A stretch of 64,000 nucleotides of DNA from Bacillota bacterium (GTDB taxonomy: Bacteria; Bacillota; Clostridia; Lachnospirales; Lachnospiraceae): assembly GCA_023435895.1 (NCBI GenBank), contig JAEZLH010000030.1, positions 1 through 64,000 of the forward strand, in the 5' to 3' direction. Of this stretch, positions 37,209-47,027 are shown one piece after another (within the stretch, counting starts at the first letter, position 1; each line of letters begins with the position of its first letter). The notes under the pieces are model-generated. The model did no database searches, was not told the DNA's origin, and was given only the letters and a program-made list of their open reading frames with translations. The position numbers and the translations under genes were made by a program.

Positions 37209-39386
37209 CTACATTAATGATAGCTCTAACTGTTCATAAGCCTTCTGATAAAGTCTATAATAATGAATGGATTCCTTGGTAAAACACCCCTCCATAAACA
37301 GGATATCCATCCCCTGATAGTGATGTTCAAAGAATAGCTTTAACTGTTGTTTTGCCAATAATGCCTTCATTCTATGATTGGTACTCTTCACAAATCGATT
37401 TCTTGGATTCACCAAAAAACATATCTCCTGATAAATCCCTCCGAAAGTAACGTGGTTTGCATAATACTTTCTCCTCCTCATTATTGTTTCAAAAGCCAAA
37501 TCATAAATTGCCTCCTCTGATGTAAATCTATTGTAATTCTTTAGTCTAAGTAACATTTCTTCTGAAATATCACGGCTAAATTCATCCTGATTTAAAATCT
37601 GACTATCACAATATCCGATTACCTCACGGTAAATGTCCTCTTCAAGAATTTCTTTCCTGCAAATCCTGTAATTCAACGTCCTCTTAAAATCCGTATAGGA
37701 TAGGTTCCCCTCTACAATTCTCCTAGCCACCTGTGTATAATAATTACGGATATTCCCTCGAAGCAAGTCCTCCTCTTCTGTTTCCAGTTCCTGAATCAAA
37801 AGATTTAAATCCCTGGATGCTGTCTCCATGGTACCCGACTGGATTTTATAATAGTCCACACTTTTATGAATTTCGGTCATGCATTCAGAAACCGACTCAT
37901 ACATATTTTTCGCTTCTTCTATATGTAGCCGTCTATTGAGGTATTGTTCGGCAAGGTAATAGATAACCCGAGGTTCTCCGGTTTCTTTAATTGTGGTTTG
38001 CAAATTAGGGGTATCGATCTTGTTCTCCAGCCATATTTTTAGTTCCTGCTCCGACGCCATGTATTTTTCATAATACTCTTCTTTATATTGTAGGAAGGCA
38101 TTCTCTATGATCTTTACCATAGAATACACCTCTGCCAGAGAGCATTGACCGCTTACAACAGCATCACGTAAGATTGTATTGATTTTTTTCCCTTTTTCTT
38201 CAATTCTTTCCTTTTGTCCCTCTTTGCTAATCGATACATTAATTTTCCAAAAATAATCCAACGCTTTACCATACACTGCACTAAGTAGTACACCGGCGCT
38301 ATTTTGTAAAAAACCTGCTATATTAATAGTTGGCGCCTTGATCAAAGAGTAAAATGTCTGTTTTGAAAATAATCTATAATTAATCTGTTGTCCAAAAAAA
38401 TGCTCCAATTCTTTTTTCTCAATTTCCATATGAGATAATATTATTTTCATGCTTTCCGAATTCTCAATGGGGTGATAAAGATCATCAAAAATCGTCTTGT
38501 AAACCACATATCCTATGGTGTCCTGATCCACTTCAAGTTTCAGCTTTCCCAGTGAATGAAAGCATCCCTGATAGGCTGCAGCCTCTTCTCTAAATGAAAA
38601 ATCCTGGTAACTGTCTTTATCATTACCTTCCGTATTTACGGATATGCCATCCTTTACCAAGATAGCCAAACCCGCTGTATGCATGATATCTCTGGTGCTG
38701 TTTACTTCCAGACACTCCTTGCTGGTATAATTAGATAATAAATAGACCATATCAGCGGTTTTACTTTCATGAAGTGTTTCCAGCTCATTCAGTGTGAGGT
38801 AATTAAAGATCTTTCTTTCCTCTCCACACTCTTCCCTTTTATATCCTTTTTGATCTAGGATGCAATAACTATCAAGTTCGACTCCTTTTTCAAAGTATTC
38901 CTGAAACTGCTCCTTCATTGTTCTTACAAGATGAGGGAGGATAGACATCCCAACCCAATCCGCCTGAAGAATACAATTTATCCTTATACTACCGCTTGCG
39001 GGATACGCTGTGTTTGACACTCTGTTATATATGTAAATTACAAAATCTTTGATTTTGTCATACATCTGCCCCGAGTCTTCTATCTGTGCAATTAAGTTGT
39101 CCCAGGTATTGATAGAATACTCGGTTGGCGAATCCACATCCGTGATACACAAATGATAGCTTCCACCCTCTACACAATCCTTCTTTTCTCCCAATATAAT
39201 CTGGCAGCAGTTCACTGTAGGGCTGTCGCCAACCCGTTCATGGAGAAACTGTATGAAACACTCTCTTTCCTTATTGATGAACTCCCCGATAAACACATTG
39301 ACTACAGGGCGTAAGAATTCAATATATTGTTTATTCTTAAATTGTCCCATCTTCTTTTTTTCATTAATATACTCTGAAATACCCAT
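37209..39386 (-). CDS. Large hypothetical protein of the tubulin/GTPase operon
   Basis: I do not recognise this 725-residue soluble protein. There is no signal peptide, membrane span, P-loop or zinc motif. The first 330 residues look alpha/beta with several strands (VIYIYNRVSNTAYP, SIRINCILQADWVGMSILPHL), and the rest is strongly helical with charged amphipathic segments. The N-terminal half has the look of proteins that accompany tubulin-like partners. It lies 71 bp after the tubulin-like gene, with a perfect hairpin in the gap. GGGAGA is 12 nt before the ATG. Confidence 0.7.
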   Translation of the reverse strand: MGISEYINEKKKMGQFKNKQYIEFLRPVVNVFIGEFINKERECFIQFLHERVGDSPTVNCCQIILGEKKDCVEGGSYHLCITDVDSPTEYSINTWDNLIAQIEDSGQMYDKIKDFVIYIYNRVSNTAYPASGSIRINCILQADWVGMSILPHLVRTMKEQFQEYFEKGVELDSYCILDQKGYKREECGEERKIFNYLTLNELETLHESKTADMVYLLSNYTSKECLEVNSTRDIMHTAGLAILVKDGISVNTEGNDKDSYQDFSFREEAAAYQGCFHSLGKLKLEVDQDTIGYVVYKTIFDDLYHPIENSESMKIILSHMEIEKKELEHFFGQQINYRLFSKQTFYSLIKAPTINIAGFLQNSAGVLLSAVYGKALDYFWKINVSISKEGQKERIEEKGKKINTILRDAVVSGQCSLAEVYSMVKIIENAFLQYKEEYYEKYMASEQELKIWLENKIDTPNLQTTIKETGEPRVIYYLAEQYLNRRLHIEEAKNMYESVSECMTEIHKSVDYYKIQSGTMETASRDLNLLIQELETEEEDLLRGNIRNYYTQVARRIVEGNLSYTDFKRTLNYRICRKEILEEDIYREVIGYCDSQILNQDEFSRDISEEMLLRLKNYNRFTSEEAIYDLAFETIMRRRKYYANHVTFGGIYQEICFLVNPRNRFVKSTNHRMKALLAKQQLKLFFEHHYQGMDILFMEGCFTKESIHYYRLYQKAYEQLELSLM

Positions 39387-39416
39387 ACATCAATCCAGTC
39401 TCCCTTGCATCTTTAG

Positions 39417-39446
39417 GAAAACAGAGACCATATAGTCTCTGTTTTC
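39417..39446. terminator. Perfect hairpin inside the operon
   Basis: GAAAACAGAGAC (39417-39428) and GTCTCTGTTTTC (39435-39446) form a 12-bp perfect stem with a 6-nt loop between the tubulin-like gene and the 725-aa gene. T-rich arms on both strands make it terminator-like. It may act as a partial terminator, or as an mRNA processing or stability element that sets different expression of the two operon parts. Confidence 0.65.
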
Positions 39447-39457
39447 TGCATCCTATA

Positions 39458-42400
39458 TTACATTCCCTTCAATTCTGCCTCCGCGAATCTGTAAATATCT
39501 TTGTAGGTATAAATGATGTCTTCACCATCCTCAATGTGACGCCACTCCGTATTTAGCTCCCCTATGATCTCCTTTAATTTTAAGACAAAATTTTTGAGAC
39601 GATCTTTCATTGTTTCATATCCCTCGTCACTCTTTTGCTGTTCATCGTATTTTCTGTTGCACAGCCTAACGATATCTTCTGACATACTCTTTTCCTCGTT
39701 AAACTGTTTCTTGAAAAATTCATTATATAGATGAAATTCCGGGAAATCATTTTGAATGCCCTGCAATTTGCAAAAGGGCTGGACGGCATTGGTTTTATCA
39801 AAATAAACGTACTCACCCCGCTGTTTAAAAATAGTTTCTGTATACATTATTTTAATAAACTTCGAGTATAGCTCCCTTCTTTTGATATATGGCTCCAGCG
39901 TTTTAACAAGTTCCAAGCATTGTTCGGTGTTTTCCACCATTCTGGAAACCTCATTACGTACCATTACCATCTTGATAAAGATATTCTTTGCAAATTCTTC
40001 GTCAATCACTTTACTTGAATCATCTAACATAAGCATTCTGGTTTCATAGATCGCCCTGCATTCTTTCCTTCTTTCTTCTGCAGAAAGTTTTTCATTAATT
40101 AAATCAATGCAGGCAATCACATCGGCCGAATGGTTGGTTTCCCTTTTGAGATCCACAGATTTCTCCCTCAAGATACCATTAAAGTCAATCCCATCTCCCC
40201 AATAGCACTTTAAGCAAAGTTCACTGTTCTTTCCTATTTCCTGTTTGATAAATCCATACTTCTTTGCCTTATCGAATATACTTCTCCAATATTCATTCTC
40301 CTCTGCCTCTCTTTGAATGTAGTGCCCTGTTTCCCACTCTGACTGAGGATAGGGAGAAGGAAGGTTCCTCCAATTATATTTTTGCCCTTCATACAAATGG
40401 AGCCCTGCACTGCTTCCTGCCAGATTCGCATAAGTTTGATGGCAATCCTTTATCTCAAGATAGGCTGATAATGGCATGGCGCTCTTAAAATTCATCATGA
40501 AAATACTGTCCAAAATTCCACTTTCTTTAATAATGCTTCGATCATTCACTCTGGCTTTCACCGTGTTTTTTATTTCAGAGGCATTAATCGGAACGGATAC
40601 GTAGGAATAGGCCGGATGCTCCACCGTTGTATTGTAGGTAGCCCTGGTTGGGAATTTGATAGTTGAGAACTCCCTAAGCTTTTTATAAACGTCCTGACTG
40701 AATTGATTCGCTGACAATCCATAGGATTTGGCAATGAAATCTATGTAATAATCCATGGACTTATTCAAAATAACCTCAAACGCCCTTGATATAAAGGTAT
40801 TAATTCGTTCCACAACATCTGCTTTTTCTTTTCCGTTCCATATATTAATATTTTCAAATAGATAAGAATAAAATTCCGTTACAAATGCATGCAAATCAAT
40901 GTACAAATCATCATTCCTGCTCATTTTCTTTTCCAGTTCCCTGATAAAATCAGGGGTACTAATGAGTGACCAGGACATAGTTTTGTTATCTCCAATTTCA
41001 CATTCTTCATTCTCTATGCGAATGCCGCCAAATTTGCCAAATAATCCTACCAGTGTTGAAAGTAAATCTGCCACACAATCGTAAACCTCATTATTGCGTT
41101 CAATGAAAAGATTATGGTATTGAACACAGATTGAAGCCAAAGCATCATAATAATATGCCTTAAATAATGCGTCATAATAATCGCTGCAAGCTTTTACAAA
41201 CTCATCTCTCAGCTTATTCTTACTCCCTTGAAACATAGGTTTTGAAGTCAGAAGATTGTTTAATTTACTCTCATAAAGCTGTTTCATCCCATCAATTTGA
41301 TTTGCGGTAGGTCCGTTGGTATGAAAGAATCGATTAAATTCCTTCAAAAGCTTTGCAATACACAGATTGTCACTGGTTGTAAAAATCAATCTCTGAGCAA
41401 ATACAGGTCCAAAATTCACATCCTTGAATTTTTCGGTAATATAATTATTGTCCGAAGAGATCCATTTCTTCATATTCTGTAGCATATCTTCCATCTTTAA
41501 ATCAATATGCTTCTTTCTTTGCTCTAAAACACTGTTAAATTCCAAAATAATCATTTTAGGGGACTGTTTAATCAAATCATAGCTATGTCTGGATAGATTC
41601 TGCATAAAAGGAGCCCTGGAACACAAATTCATTTCCATATTCTTAGGGTCAATCCCAAAGCTATTCATCGCATCATATACATCACTATCTTTGGGGATTT
41701 TATTCCATAATCCATCAATTTCATGGAAAGCCAGATAAGTCATGTAACTCATAATATCATCAAGCGGTAATTTCGCTGATGATGCCCCAGTTACGGCATA
41801 TTGATAATTAATTGGCCGTTTGTCATCCCCCAATAATGCAGCAAAGGTGCTTTTTTCAGAGCTTTCGTTAGAAAGGAAGGAGTTAATTGAAAAATGTCCC
41901 ACATCAACATTTGGTTCGGAGGCAATAAAGTTGACTACTGTTTCTGCTGCCACAGTCATTGTATACTCGTATGGATTATTTACGGTTACCCCTTTTTGAT
42001 CCTTCGTTGACATCAGAATACAGACCTCGTAGGGGGGAATATCCCCGTCGGCATTCTTTCCTACCTTGAACATGCCATAATCCTGTTCATAGCAATCTCC
42101 GGTTCTGGCTACGTTCATTAGATAATCCAATTCCTTTAAGGCTGCAAATCCATTTTTCTTTATGTTTTCCTTCTTCGTTGTGGTAAGTGCAGGCTGGGAT
42201 AAACTCACATCAGGCAGAAACAACAATCCGATGCGATTTACCACACGATTATCATCAATCCTTCTGGAGATTCCCTTCACAATATAGGGTATATCCAAAA
42301 ACGTACCGCTTCCGGTTCCTCCGCAAACACCCGACAATACAAATACATACAATGGTATTTGATTGTGAAAAGGCGCAGTGACTCTTCTAATCTTGCTTTC

Positions 42401-42895
42401 TATGGTATTTTCAATATCCCTGAGGTTATCAAACAGCATAAAACGTCCCACTTGTCGGTAAGCCCCAGCCCCATTAATTACTTCCGTGATCGGTATGGTT
42501 CGGTCGATCCATTTATCAATATAACCTGGTAATCGATTACTTCTTAATTTTTCCTGAAACCCGGTGGTTGTGAAGATAAAACATTCCTGCAAGGTATCAC
42601 TAAATCGTATCCCTCCGGTGGCTTTATTTTCATTATCGCGGTCAGTATCAATTACCAGATATTCAATATTAGCCGGTTTATCCATAATCTCTTCCGCACG
42701 TACTTCACATTGTAATCTGTCGTAAATCATCTTTTTCACTTTGATTACGGAATCAACCCCTGTTCCTCCCAGACCGATGATTAAAACCGGTGCATTCAGC
42801 GAAGCTGCTTTGTTTGCCACTGCTACCAGCCGTCCATTCATCTCGTAATCCATACTCTCTTTAATCTTAACTTTTTTATCATAATCAAAAGCCAT
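39458..42895 (-). CDS. Large tubulin-like protein (Tubulin_2 type)
   Basis: The 1145-residue protein has an N-terminal tubulin/FtsZ-like GTPase region: GLGGTG (41-46), VIDTD (81-85), GAGAYRQVGR (142-151) and the tubulin signature GGTGSGTF (192-199). This fits the Tubulin-like family related to PF13809, not FtsZ or TubZ, which are much shorter. The remaining 800 or so residues are helical and unassigned. It may form a GTP-dependent filament or ring connected to the membrane vWA proteins. AGGAGAG precedes the ATG. It is second in the operon, 38 bp after the secreted vWA gene. Confidence 0.82.
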   Translation of the reverse strand: MAFDYDKKVKIKESMDYEMNGRLVAVANKAASLNAPVLIIGLGGTGVDSVIKVKKMIYDRLQCEVRAEEIMDKPANIEYLVIDTDRDNENKATGGIRFSDTLQECFIFTTTGFQEKLRSNRLPGYIDKWIDRTIPITEVINGAGAYRQVGRFMLFDNLRDIENTIESKIRRVTAPFHNQIPLYVFVLSGVCGGTGSGTFLDIPYIVKGISRRIDDNRVVNRIGLLFLPDVSLSQPALTTTKKENIKKNGFAALKELDYLMNVARTGDCYEQDYGMFKVGKNADGDIPPYEVCILMSTKDQKGVTVNNPYEYTMTVAAETVVNFIASEPNVDVGHFSINSFLSNESSEKSTFAALLGDDKRPINYQYAVTGASSAKLPLDDIMSYMTYLAFHEIDGLWNKIPKDSDVYDAMNSFGIDPKNMEMNLCSRAPFMQNLSRHSYDLIKQSPKMIILEFNSVLEQRKKHIDLKMEDMLQNMKKWISSDNNYITEKFKDVNFGPVFAQRLIFTTSDNLCIAKLLKEFNRFFHTNGPTANQIDGMKQLYESKLNNLLTSKPMFQGSKNKLRDEFVKACSDYYDALFKAYYYDALASICVQYHNLFIERNNEVYDCVADLLSTLVGLFGKFGGIRIENEECEIGDNKTMSWSLISTPDFIRELEKKMSRNDDLYIDLHAFVTEFYSYLFENINIWNGKEKADVVERINTFISRAFEVILNKSMDYYIDFIAKSYGLSANQFSQDVYKKLREFSTIKFPTRATYNTTVEHPAYSYVSVPINASEIKNTVKARVNDRSIIKESGILDSIFMMNFKSAMPLSAYLEIKDCHQTYANLAGSSAGLHLYEGQKYNWRNLPSPYPQSEWETGHYIQREAEENEYWRSIFDKAKKYGFIKQEIGKNSELCLKCYWGDGIDFNGILREKSVDLKRETNHSADVIACIDLINEKLSAEERRKECRAIYETRMLMLDDSSKVIDEEFAKNIFIKMVMVRNEVSRMVENTEQCLELVKTLEPYIKRRELYSKFIKIMYTETIFKQRGEYVYFDKTNAVQPFCKLQGIQNDFPEFHLYNEFFKKQFNEEKSMSEDIVRLCNRKYDEQQKSDEGYETMKDRLKNFVLKLKEIIGELNTEWRHIEDGEDIIYTYKDIYRFAEAELKGM

Positions 42896-42933
42896 GTGAA
42901 CTCTCCTTTGTTGTTGGTTGTTGTTAGTTCTTT

Positions 42934-44958
42934 TTAATACAACGAATAGGTAAGTTTAACCGATATATCATTCCCCATATATTTACCATCCAATATGGCA
43001 AATTCACCGTTCATTAACTCCAATTTATTACGAGGGGAACCTCCAAATCCCATAATCATCATACAATTTTTTGATTTGTTCTTTATCTCAATTCCTTCCA
43101 CACTATCTGTCATTCGCATGGTTATCTTTGATAAACCCAATTCATTTAAGGATGGCTCTGATATCAATTTGGATAAAGAAACACTCCCTTTTTCATAACC
43201 CAGTTGATATAGCTGTTCTTGGCTTCTTTCACCTATAATTCCCCATCGAATAGCACCATAGAATATCTGATTTTTTTCCTTCACTAATTTTTTAAACTTC
43301 CAAAAGGCAAAAATCAATAACCCCGTAATCAATACCATTAGGAGAAGAAATAGAAGAAAAGATCCTATTCCTGAAAACATACTCTTAACGTTTACTGCCA
43401 AATTCGAGGTTGCCGCAGCTCCCTTACTGTCAACCGCTGTTATCTTTACTTCCCCTTGTCCCCTTTTCCCTCCGGTGATAATCAAAATATTATCCTTTAT
43501 TTTTACTGATATATTTTTTTCTGAAGGCTGTAATTCACATTGATAGGTTATTTCATCCCCCTCCGGATCAATTACATAATCTGATAATATAAGTTTTTTC
43601 TTTTGAGCCCGTCCGATCAATCCTTTCAATTCAAGGGTAGTGGGAAAGTTTTTAAATACAGGAGCTCTATTTTTGATGGAAATAGTACTTACCTCTGATT
43701 CTCGGTAAAGCGAATTGTTCTCCACTCTGGAATGCAGTTTTATATCGCCTGTCATATTCTCTATGGGTATCTGTGCCGTAAAAGAAGATCCTACTTTTGT
43801 CATAGGGAAAGTGGTTTCCCCACCTGGTGAATTGCAATACACCTTGCCTGTAAAGCTGGAATAAAGGGCTTCGTCCTCAATTTTCTCCCCATCCTTCTCC
43901 AGCCAGGAAGTCACTTTTATGTAGGAATCCGCTCCGTTTGTGACCAGCTCTGCCTTGTTCGCTAATTTCACCTTATAATTAAATATAAGATTGATATGAA
44001 CCTTACACCCATTTGCTCCCTTCATACGAAGCTTCCAATTGCCTTTCTCTGGTGTAATAAGTTTTAACAGGGTATATTGTTTCGATTCGGAACGGAGTGC
44101 TTTCTCCGAATTTAGTGGTACCATTTTGCCACTAGGGTTATAAAGTTCAATAGCCTCCATTTTTTTATCTGACAATACGATAATATTTGCTTCCAACACA
44201 CTGTTATTAGGTATTTCAACTGGAACCTCTGTATAATTCTTACCATCTGTGGTGTACTCTCCCAAAGAAATGATATTTGAATTAATAAAATCCGCAAAAA
44301 TCTCATTAAAAATCTCCGGCAACACCTCAGGTTTATCTACCAAATAACTTCTTCCGTTTGTTTTCTTTGCTATATCAGAAAGGAGCTTCTCATCCACGCT
44401 TCCATCACTATTTAAGCCGATTGTATAGATTGGAATGCCGTCCTTTGATGACTTGTCCACCATATTACTTGTTTCCTGTAAAGACTCCTCATTTGTTCGG
44501 GTTTTGCTTTTATTCAAATCAATATTTCCATCCGTAAAAAACAGAATCGCCTGTTGTTTCTTGTCTTTTCTGCCTTCTTTTAGGATTTCGTAACCTTTTT
44601 CTAGTGCCAATCCCATATCCGTATCTCCCTGATAGGAGATTTCATTCAAATTACTTTTAATACTTTCTTTATCTGAGATGGTATGAATATCCTTAAGGGT
44701 TGTAACCCTTCCCAGCTGATCTGAAAAGGTAACCAAGGCTATTCTTGTATCTGAAATTTCTGTCATATCAATAAATAACTTCGCTGCTTCAATTGCAATA
44801 TGATTCGGGTCAGTAGATTTCATAGACCCGCTGGTATCAACTACAATTGCAATATCAACACCGGCTTCCTCTTTGTCAGAGGCTCTTGCATGTGGCGGTA
44901 TAAGTATAGCCGAAACCAGTATCATCAAAAAACAAAGGGCAAAGATGATTCGTCTCAT
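42934..44958 (-). CDS. Secreted, membrane-anchored vWA protein
   Basis: The 674-residue protein has a signal peptide (about 1-27, ending PPHARA), a vWA domain with MIDAS DTSGSMKS (41-48) and FFTDGNID, beta-sandwich domains including a cadherin-like segment with DPEGDEITYQC, one membrane span (about 531-553) and a 120-residue cytosolic tail that looks beta-rich, perhaps FHA-like. I start at 44958 because GGAGGAC lies just upstream and the signal peptide then begins properly; the frame from 45024 adds 22 unsuited residues. It is first in the operon, and could carry a signal from outside to the tubulin-like protein. Confidence 0.82.
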   Translation of the reverse strand: MRRIIFALCFLMILVSAILIPPHARASDKEEAGVDIAIVVDTSGSMKSTDPNHIAIEAAKLFIDMTEISDTRIALVTFSDQLGRVTTLKDIHTISDKESIKSNLNEISYQGDTDMGLALEKGYEILKEGRKDKKQQAILFFTDGNIDLNKSKTRTNEESLQETSNMVDKSSKDGIPIYTIGLNSDGSVDEKLLSDIAKKTNGRSYLVDKPEVLPEIFNEIFADFINSNIISLGEYTTDGKNYTEVPVEIPNNSVLEANIIVLSDKKMEAIELYNPSGKMVPLNSEKALRSESKQYTLLKLITPEKGNWKLRMKGANGCKVHINLIFNYKVKLANKAELVTNGADSYIKVTSWLEKDGEKIEDEALYSSFTGKVYCNSPGGETTFPMTKVGSSFTAQIPIENMTGDIKLHSRVENNSLYRESEVSTISIKNRAPVFKNFPTTLELKGLIGRAQKKKLILSDYVIDPEGDEITYQCELQPSEKNISVKIKDNILIITGGKRGQGEVKITAVDSKGAAATSNLAVNVKSMFSGIGSFLLFLLLMVLITGLLIFAFWKFKKLVKEKNQIFYGAIRWGIIGERSQEQLYQLGYEKGSVSLSKLISEPSLNELGLSKITMRMTDSVEGIEIKNKSKNCMMIMGFGGSPRNKLELMNGEFAILDGKYMGNDISVKLTYSLY

Positions 44959-45025
44959 TTTTAGTCCTCCCTGAAAATCTTCTGGTACTTTTATTATTTT
45001 ACATATTTTAGAAGCACATATCAAT

Positions 45026-45053
45026 AATTTACCATATTATCCCAAAATGTCAA
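45026..45053 (-). promoter_or_regulatory. Predicted promoter of the vWA/tubulin/GTPase operon
   Basis: On the minus strand TTGACA (45048-45053) is separated by 16 bp from TAAATT (45026-45031), about 65 bp before the first gene. The -35 is perfect, the -10 weaker. Other sequence between 45054 and 45300 shows no gene. Confidence 0.5.
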
Positions 45054-45300
45054 CCAATTATTTACTATTGCAATTATAAAAACATAAGAGATAACATCCC
45101 AATTCTATTTAATTTTCTAAAACAGATAACATCTCGATGCTGTTTCAATTTCTAATATTTAGGACGATTTACCCACTTCATGTATTTTATCTTGATACAT
45201 CCCCGTTGTTATACTCTTTCAAACCTCTCTAATTTTTGCTACTATAAATAACCGAAATCTATAAATCTTTTATAAACAGCTGGAAAACCGTGTGAAAATC

Positions 45301-45329
45301 TTGACATTCCATCTTGATTACGGTAAGAT
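45301..45329 (+). promoter_or_regulatory. Predicted promoter of the CorC/HlyC-type gene
   Basis: TTGACA and TAAGAT are separated by 17 bp, about 90 bp before the TTG start at 45421. Confidence 0.6.
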
Positions 45330-45420
45330 TGTAAATTGTAAAATATACCTTCCACGTGAATATTTTTAACAAGTAAACCATATAAAAACATGAATTATTA
45401 TTTAATTAGGAGATGATTGA

Positions 45421-46698
45421 TTGGATCCCAGTGATATGTGGCAGCCCATTCTTGTATTTGTTTTATTAATTTTATCCGCCTTTTTTACTGTATCGGAAGC
45501 ATCTTTGAATGCGGTAAATAAACTTCGGATAAGAGCGCTTGCGGATGATAATGTAAGAGGTGCAAAGACTGCCGGAAAGCTAATAGAAGATAAACAAAAG
45601 ATGTTAAGTGCCATATCCGTATGTAAAAATGCAGGTAAGCTTTCTGCTGCTGCTTTTACTGCAATTATGGCAAAGCACTATTGGGGCCCTCAGTGGATTT
45701 GGTTAGCCGTTGCTGTACTCATTATCTTATTTTTAATATTTGGTTCCATCATTCCACGTACAATTTCTTCCATTTATTCGGAACAAGTTGCTTTGTCCTT
45801 AGCCGGTCCAATTTATCTCATCACAAAATTACTATCTCCTCTTGTACTGATATTGAATAAGATATGCAATGGATTTTTAAGATTATTAGGCATTGATACC
45901 AAGACTAAAATATCAGCGATTACAGAAAATGAGCTTAGAACAATATTGGACTTCAGCCATGAAGAAGGGGTCATTGAAAGCGAGGAACGCCGAATGATTA
46001 CCAATGTGGTTGATTTTGGGGATTCCCTGGCAAAGGATGTAATGGTTCCCAGAACGGACATGGCTTTTGCCAACGTGGATTTTACCTATGATGAACTGGT
46101 TCAAATCTTCAAAGAAGAAAAATACACGAGAATGCCGGTATATTCGGACACCCGTGACAACATAATCGGTATCGTTAATCTGAAGGATGTATTCTTCTAT
46201 AGCGGTGACAAAGAGAATTTTAACATAATCGATTTGGTAAGAGAGCCTTACTTTACTTATGAATACAAAAAGACTTCTGAACTGTTAATTGAAATGAGAA
46301 GAACCTCTATTTCAATTGCGGTAGTTCTTGATGAATATGGCGCCACAGTGGGTCTGATTACCATTGAAGATCTTCTTGAAGAGATTGTCGGTGAAATCCG
46401 TGATGAGTATGACGATGATGAAGAGGACAGCATCAAACCTTTATCTGAGAATGAATTTATTGTTGATGGTTTTACAAAACTTTATGAAATTAACGAAGCA
46501 TTGGGGTTAAATCTGGAGTCCGATGATTACGATTCTATCGCCGGTCATATTATTTATTTGCTGGATCACCTGCCGGACGAAGGAGAAACTGTCGAGGAGA
46601 ATAATGTGGTATTTACTGTTGCCTCGGTAGATAAAAACCGTGTGGATAAGGTTCATATTGTATTAAAGCCAGCTACGGAAGATAATGAGGAAAATTAA
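45421..46698 (+). CDS. CNNM/CorC-HlyC family membrane protein with CBS pair
   Basis: The 425-residue protein has an N-terminal CNNM (DUF21) membrane domain with about four spans, a CBS pair (about 205-325, with VPRTDMAF, EKYTRMPVY and GLITIEDLLEEIVGEI) and a C-terminal CorC/HlyC transporter-associated domain (FIVDGFTKLYEINEALG). Relatives move or sense Mg2+ or Na+ and were once called haemolysins. The start is TTG at 45421, with AGGAG eight bases upstream; nearby ATG codons are out of frame. It is divergent from the large operon and has its own promoter and terminator. Confidence 0.92.
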   Translation: MDPSDMWQPILVFVLLILSAFFTVSEASLNAVNKLRIRALADDNVRGAKTAGKLIEDKQKMLSAISVCKNAGKLSAAAFTAIMAKHYWGPQWIWLAVAVLIILFLIFGSIIPRTISSIYSEQVALSLAGPIYLITKLLSPLVLILNKICNGFLRLLGIDTKTKISAITENELRTILDFSHEEGVIESEERRMITNVVDFGDSLAKDVMVPRTDMAFANVDFTYDELVQIFKEEKYTRMPVYSDTRDNIIGIVNLKDVFFYSGDKENFNIIDLVREPYFTYEYKKTSELLIEMRRTSISIAVVLDEYGATVGLITIEDLLEEIVGEIRDEYDDDEEDSIKPLSENEFIVDGFTKLYEINEALGLNLESDDYDSIAGHIIYLLDHLPDEGETVEENNVVFTVASVDKNRVDKVHIVLKPATEDNEEN

Positions 46699-46792
46699 GT
46701 TTAATGTAGAATACAAGTTTTGGCTTAGTACTGACTGCCATTGACATAGTTTTAAACAGAGATTTTGACAAACAAATTATATATTAATATAG

Positions 46793-46864
46793 GGAAGACA
46801 GTAATCATGTTGGATGAAAGGTCGTATTTTGGATCTATAACACATCCTGTGATAGCTGTCTTCC
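46793..46864 (+). terminator. Terminator after the CorC/HlyC-type gene
   Basis: GGAAGACAG (46793-46801) pairs with CTGTCTTCC (46856-46864), followed by TTTATT. Bases 46870-47027 hold a possible copy of the dispersed repeat (about 46972-46998) and no gene. Confidence 0.7.
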
Positions 46865-47027
46865 TTTATTAGTCTCTGCATATTGGCATCTAGTTATTAT
46901 CCTTTGCTTATTAGCTTTTACTTTTTAGCTTTTATTTTTAGCTTTTAAAGTGATTCTAGTTACATAAATCACTGCCATACGGTGTAACGCATTTTGGCTT
47001 TGGTGTAATTCCTCCAGCATTATTTGA

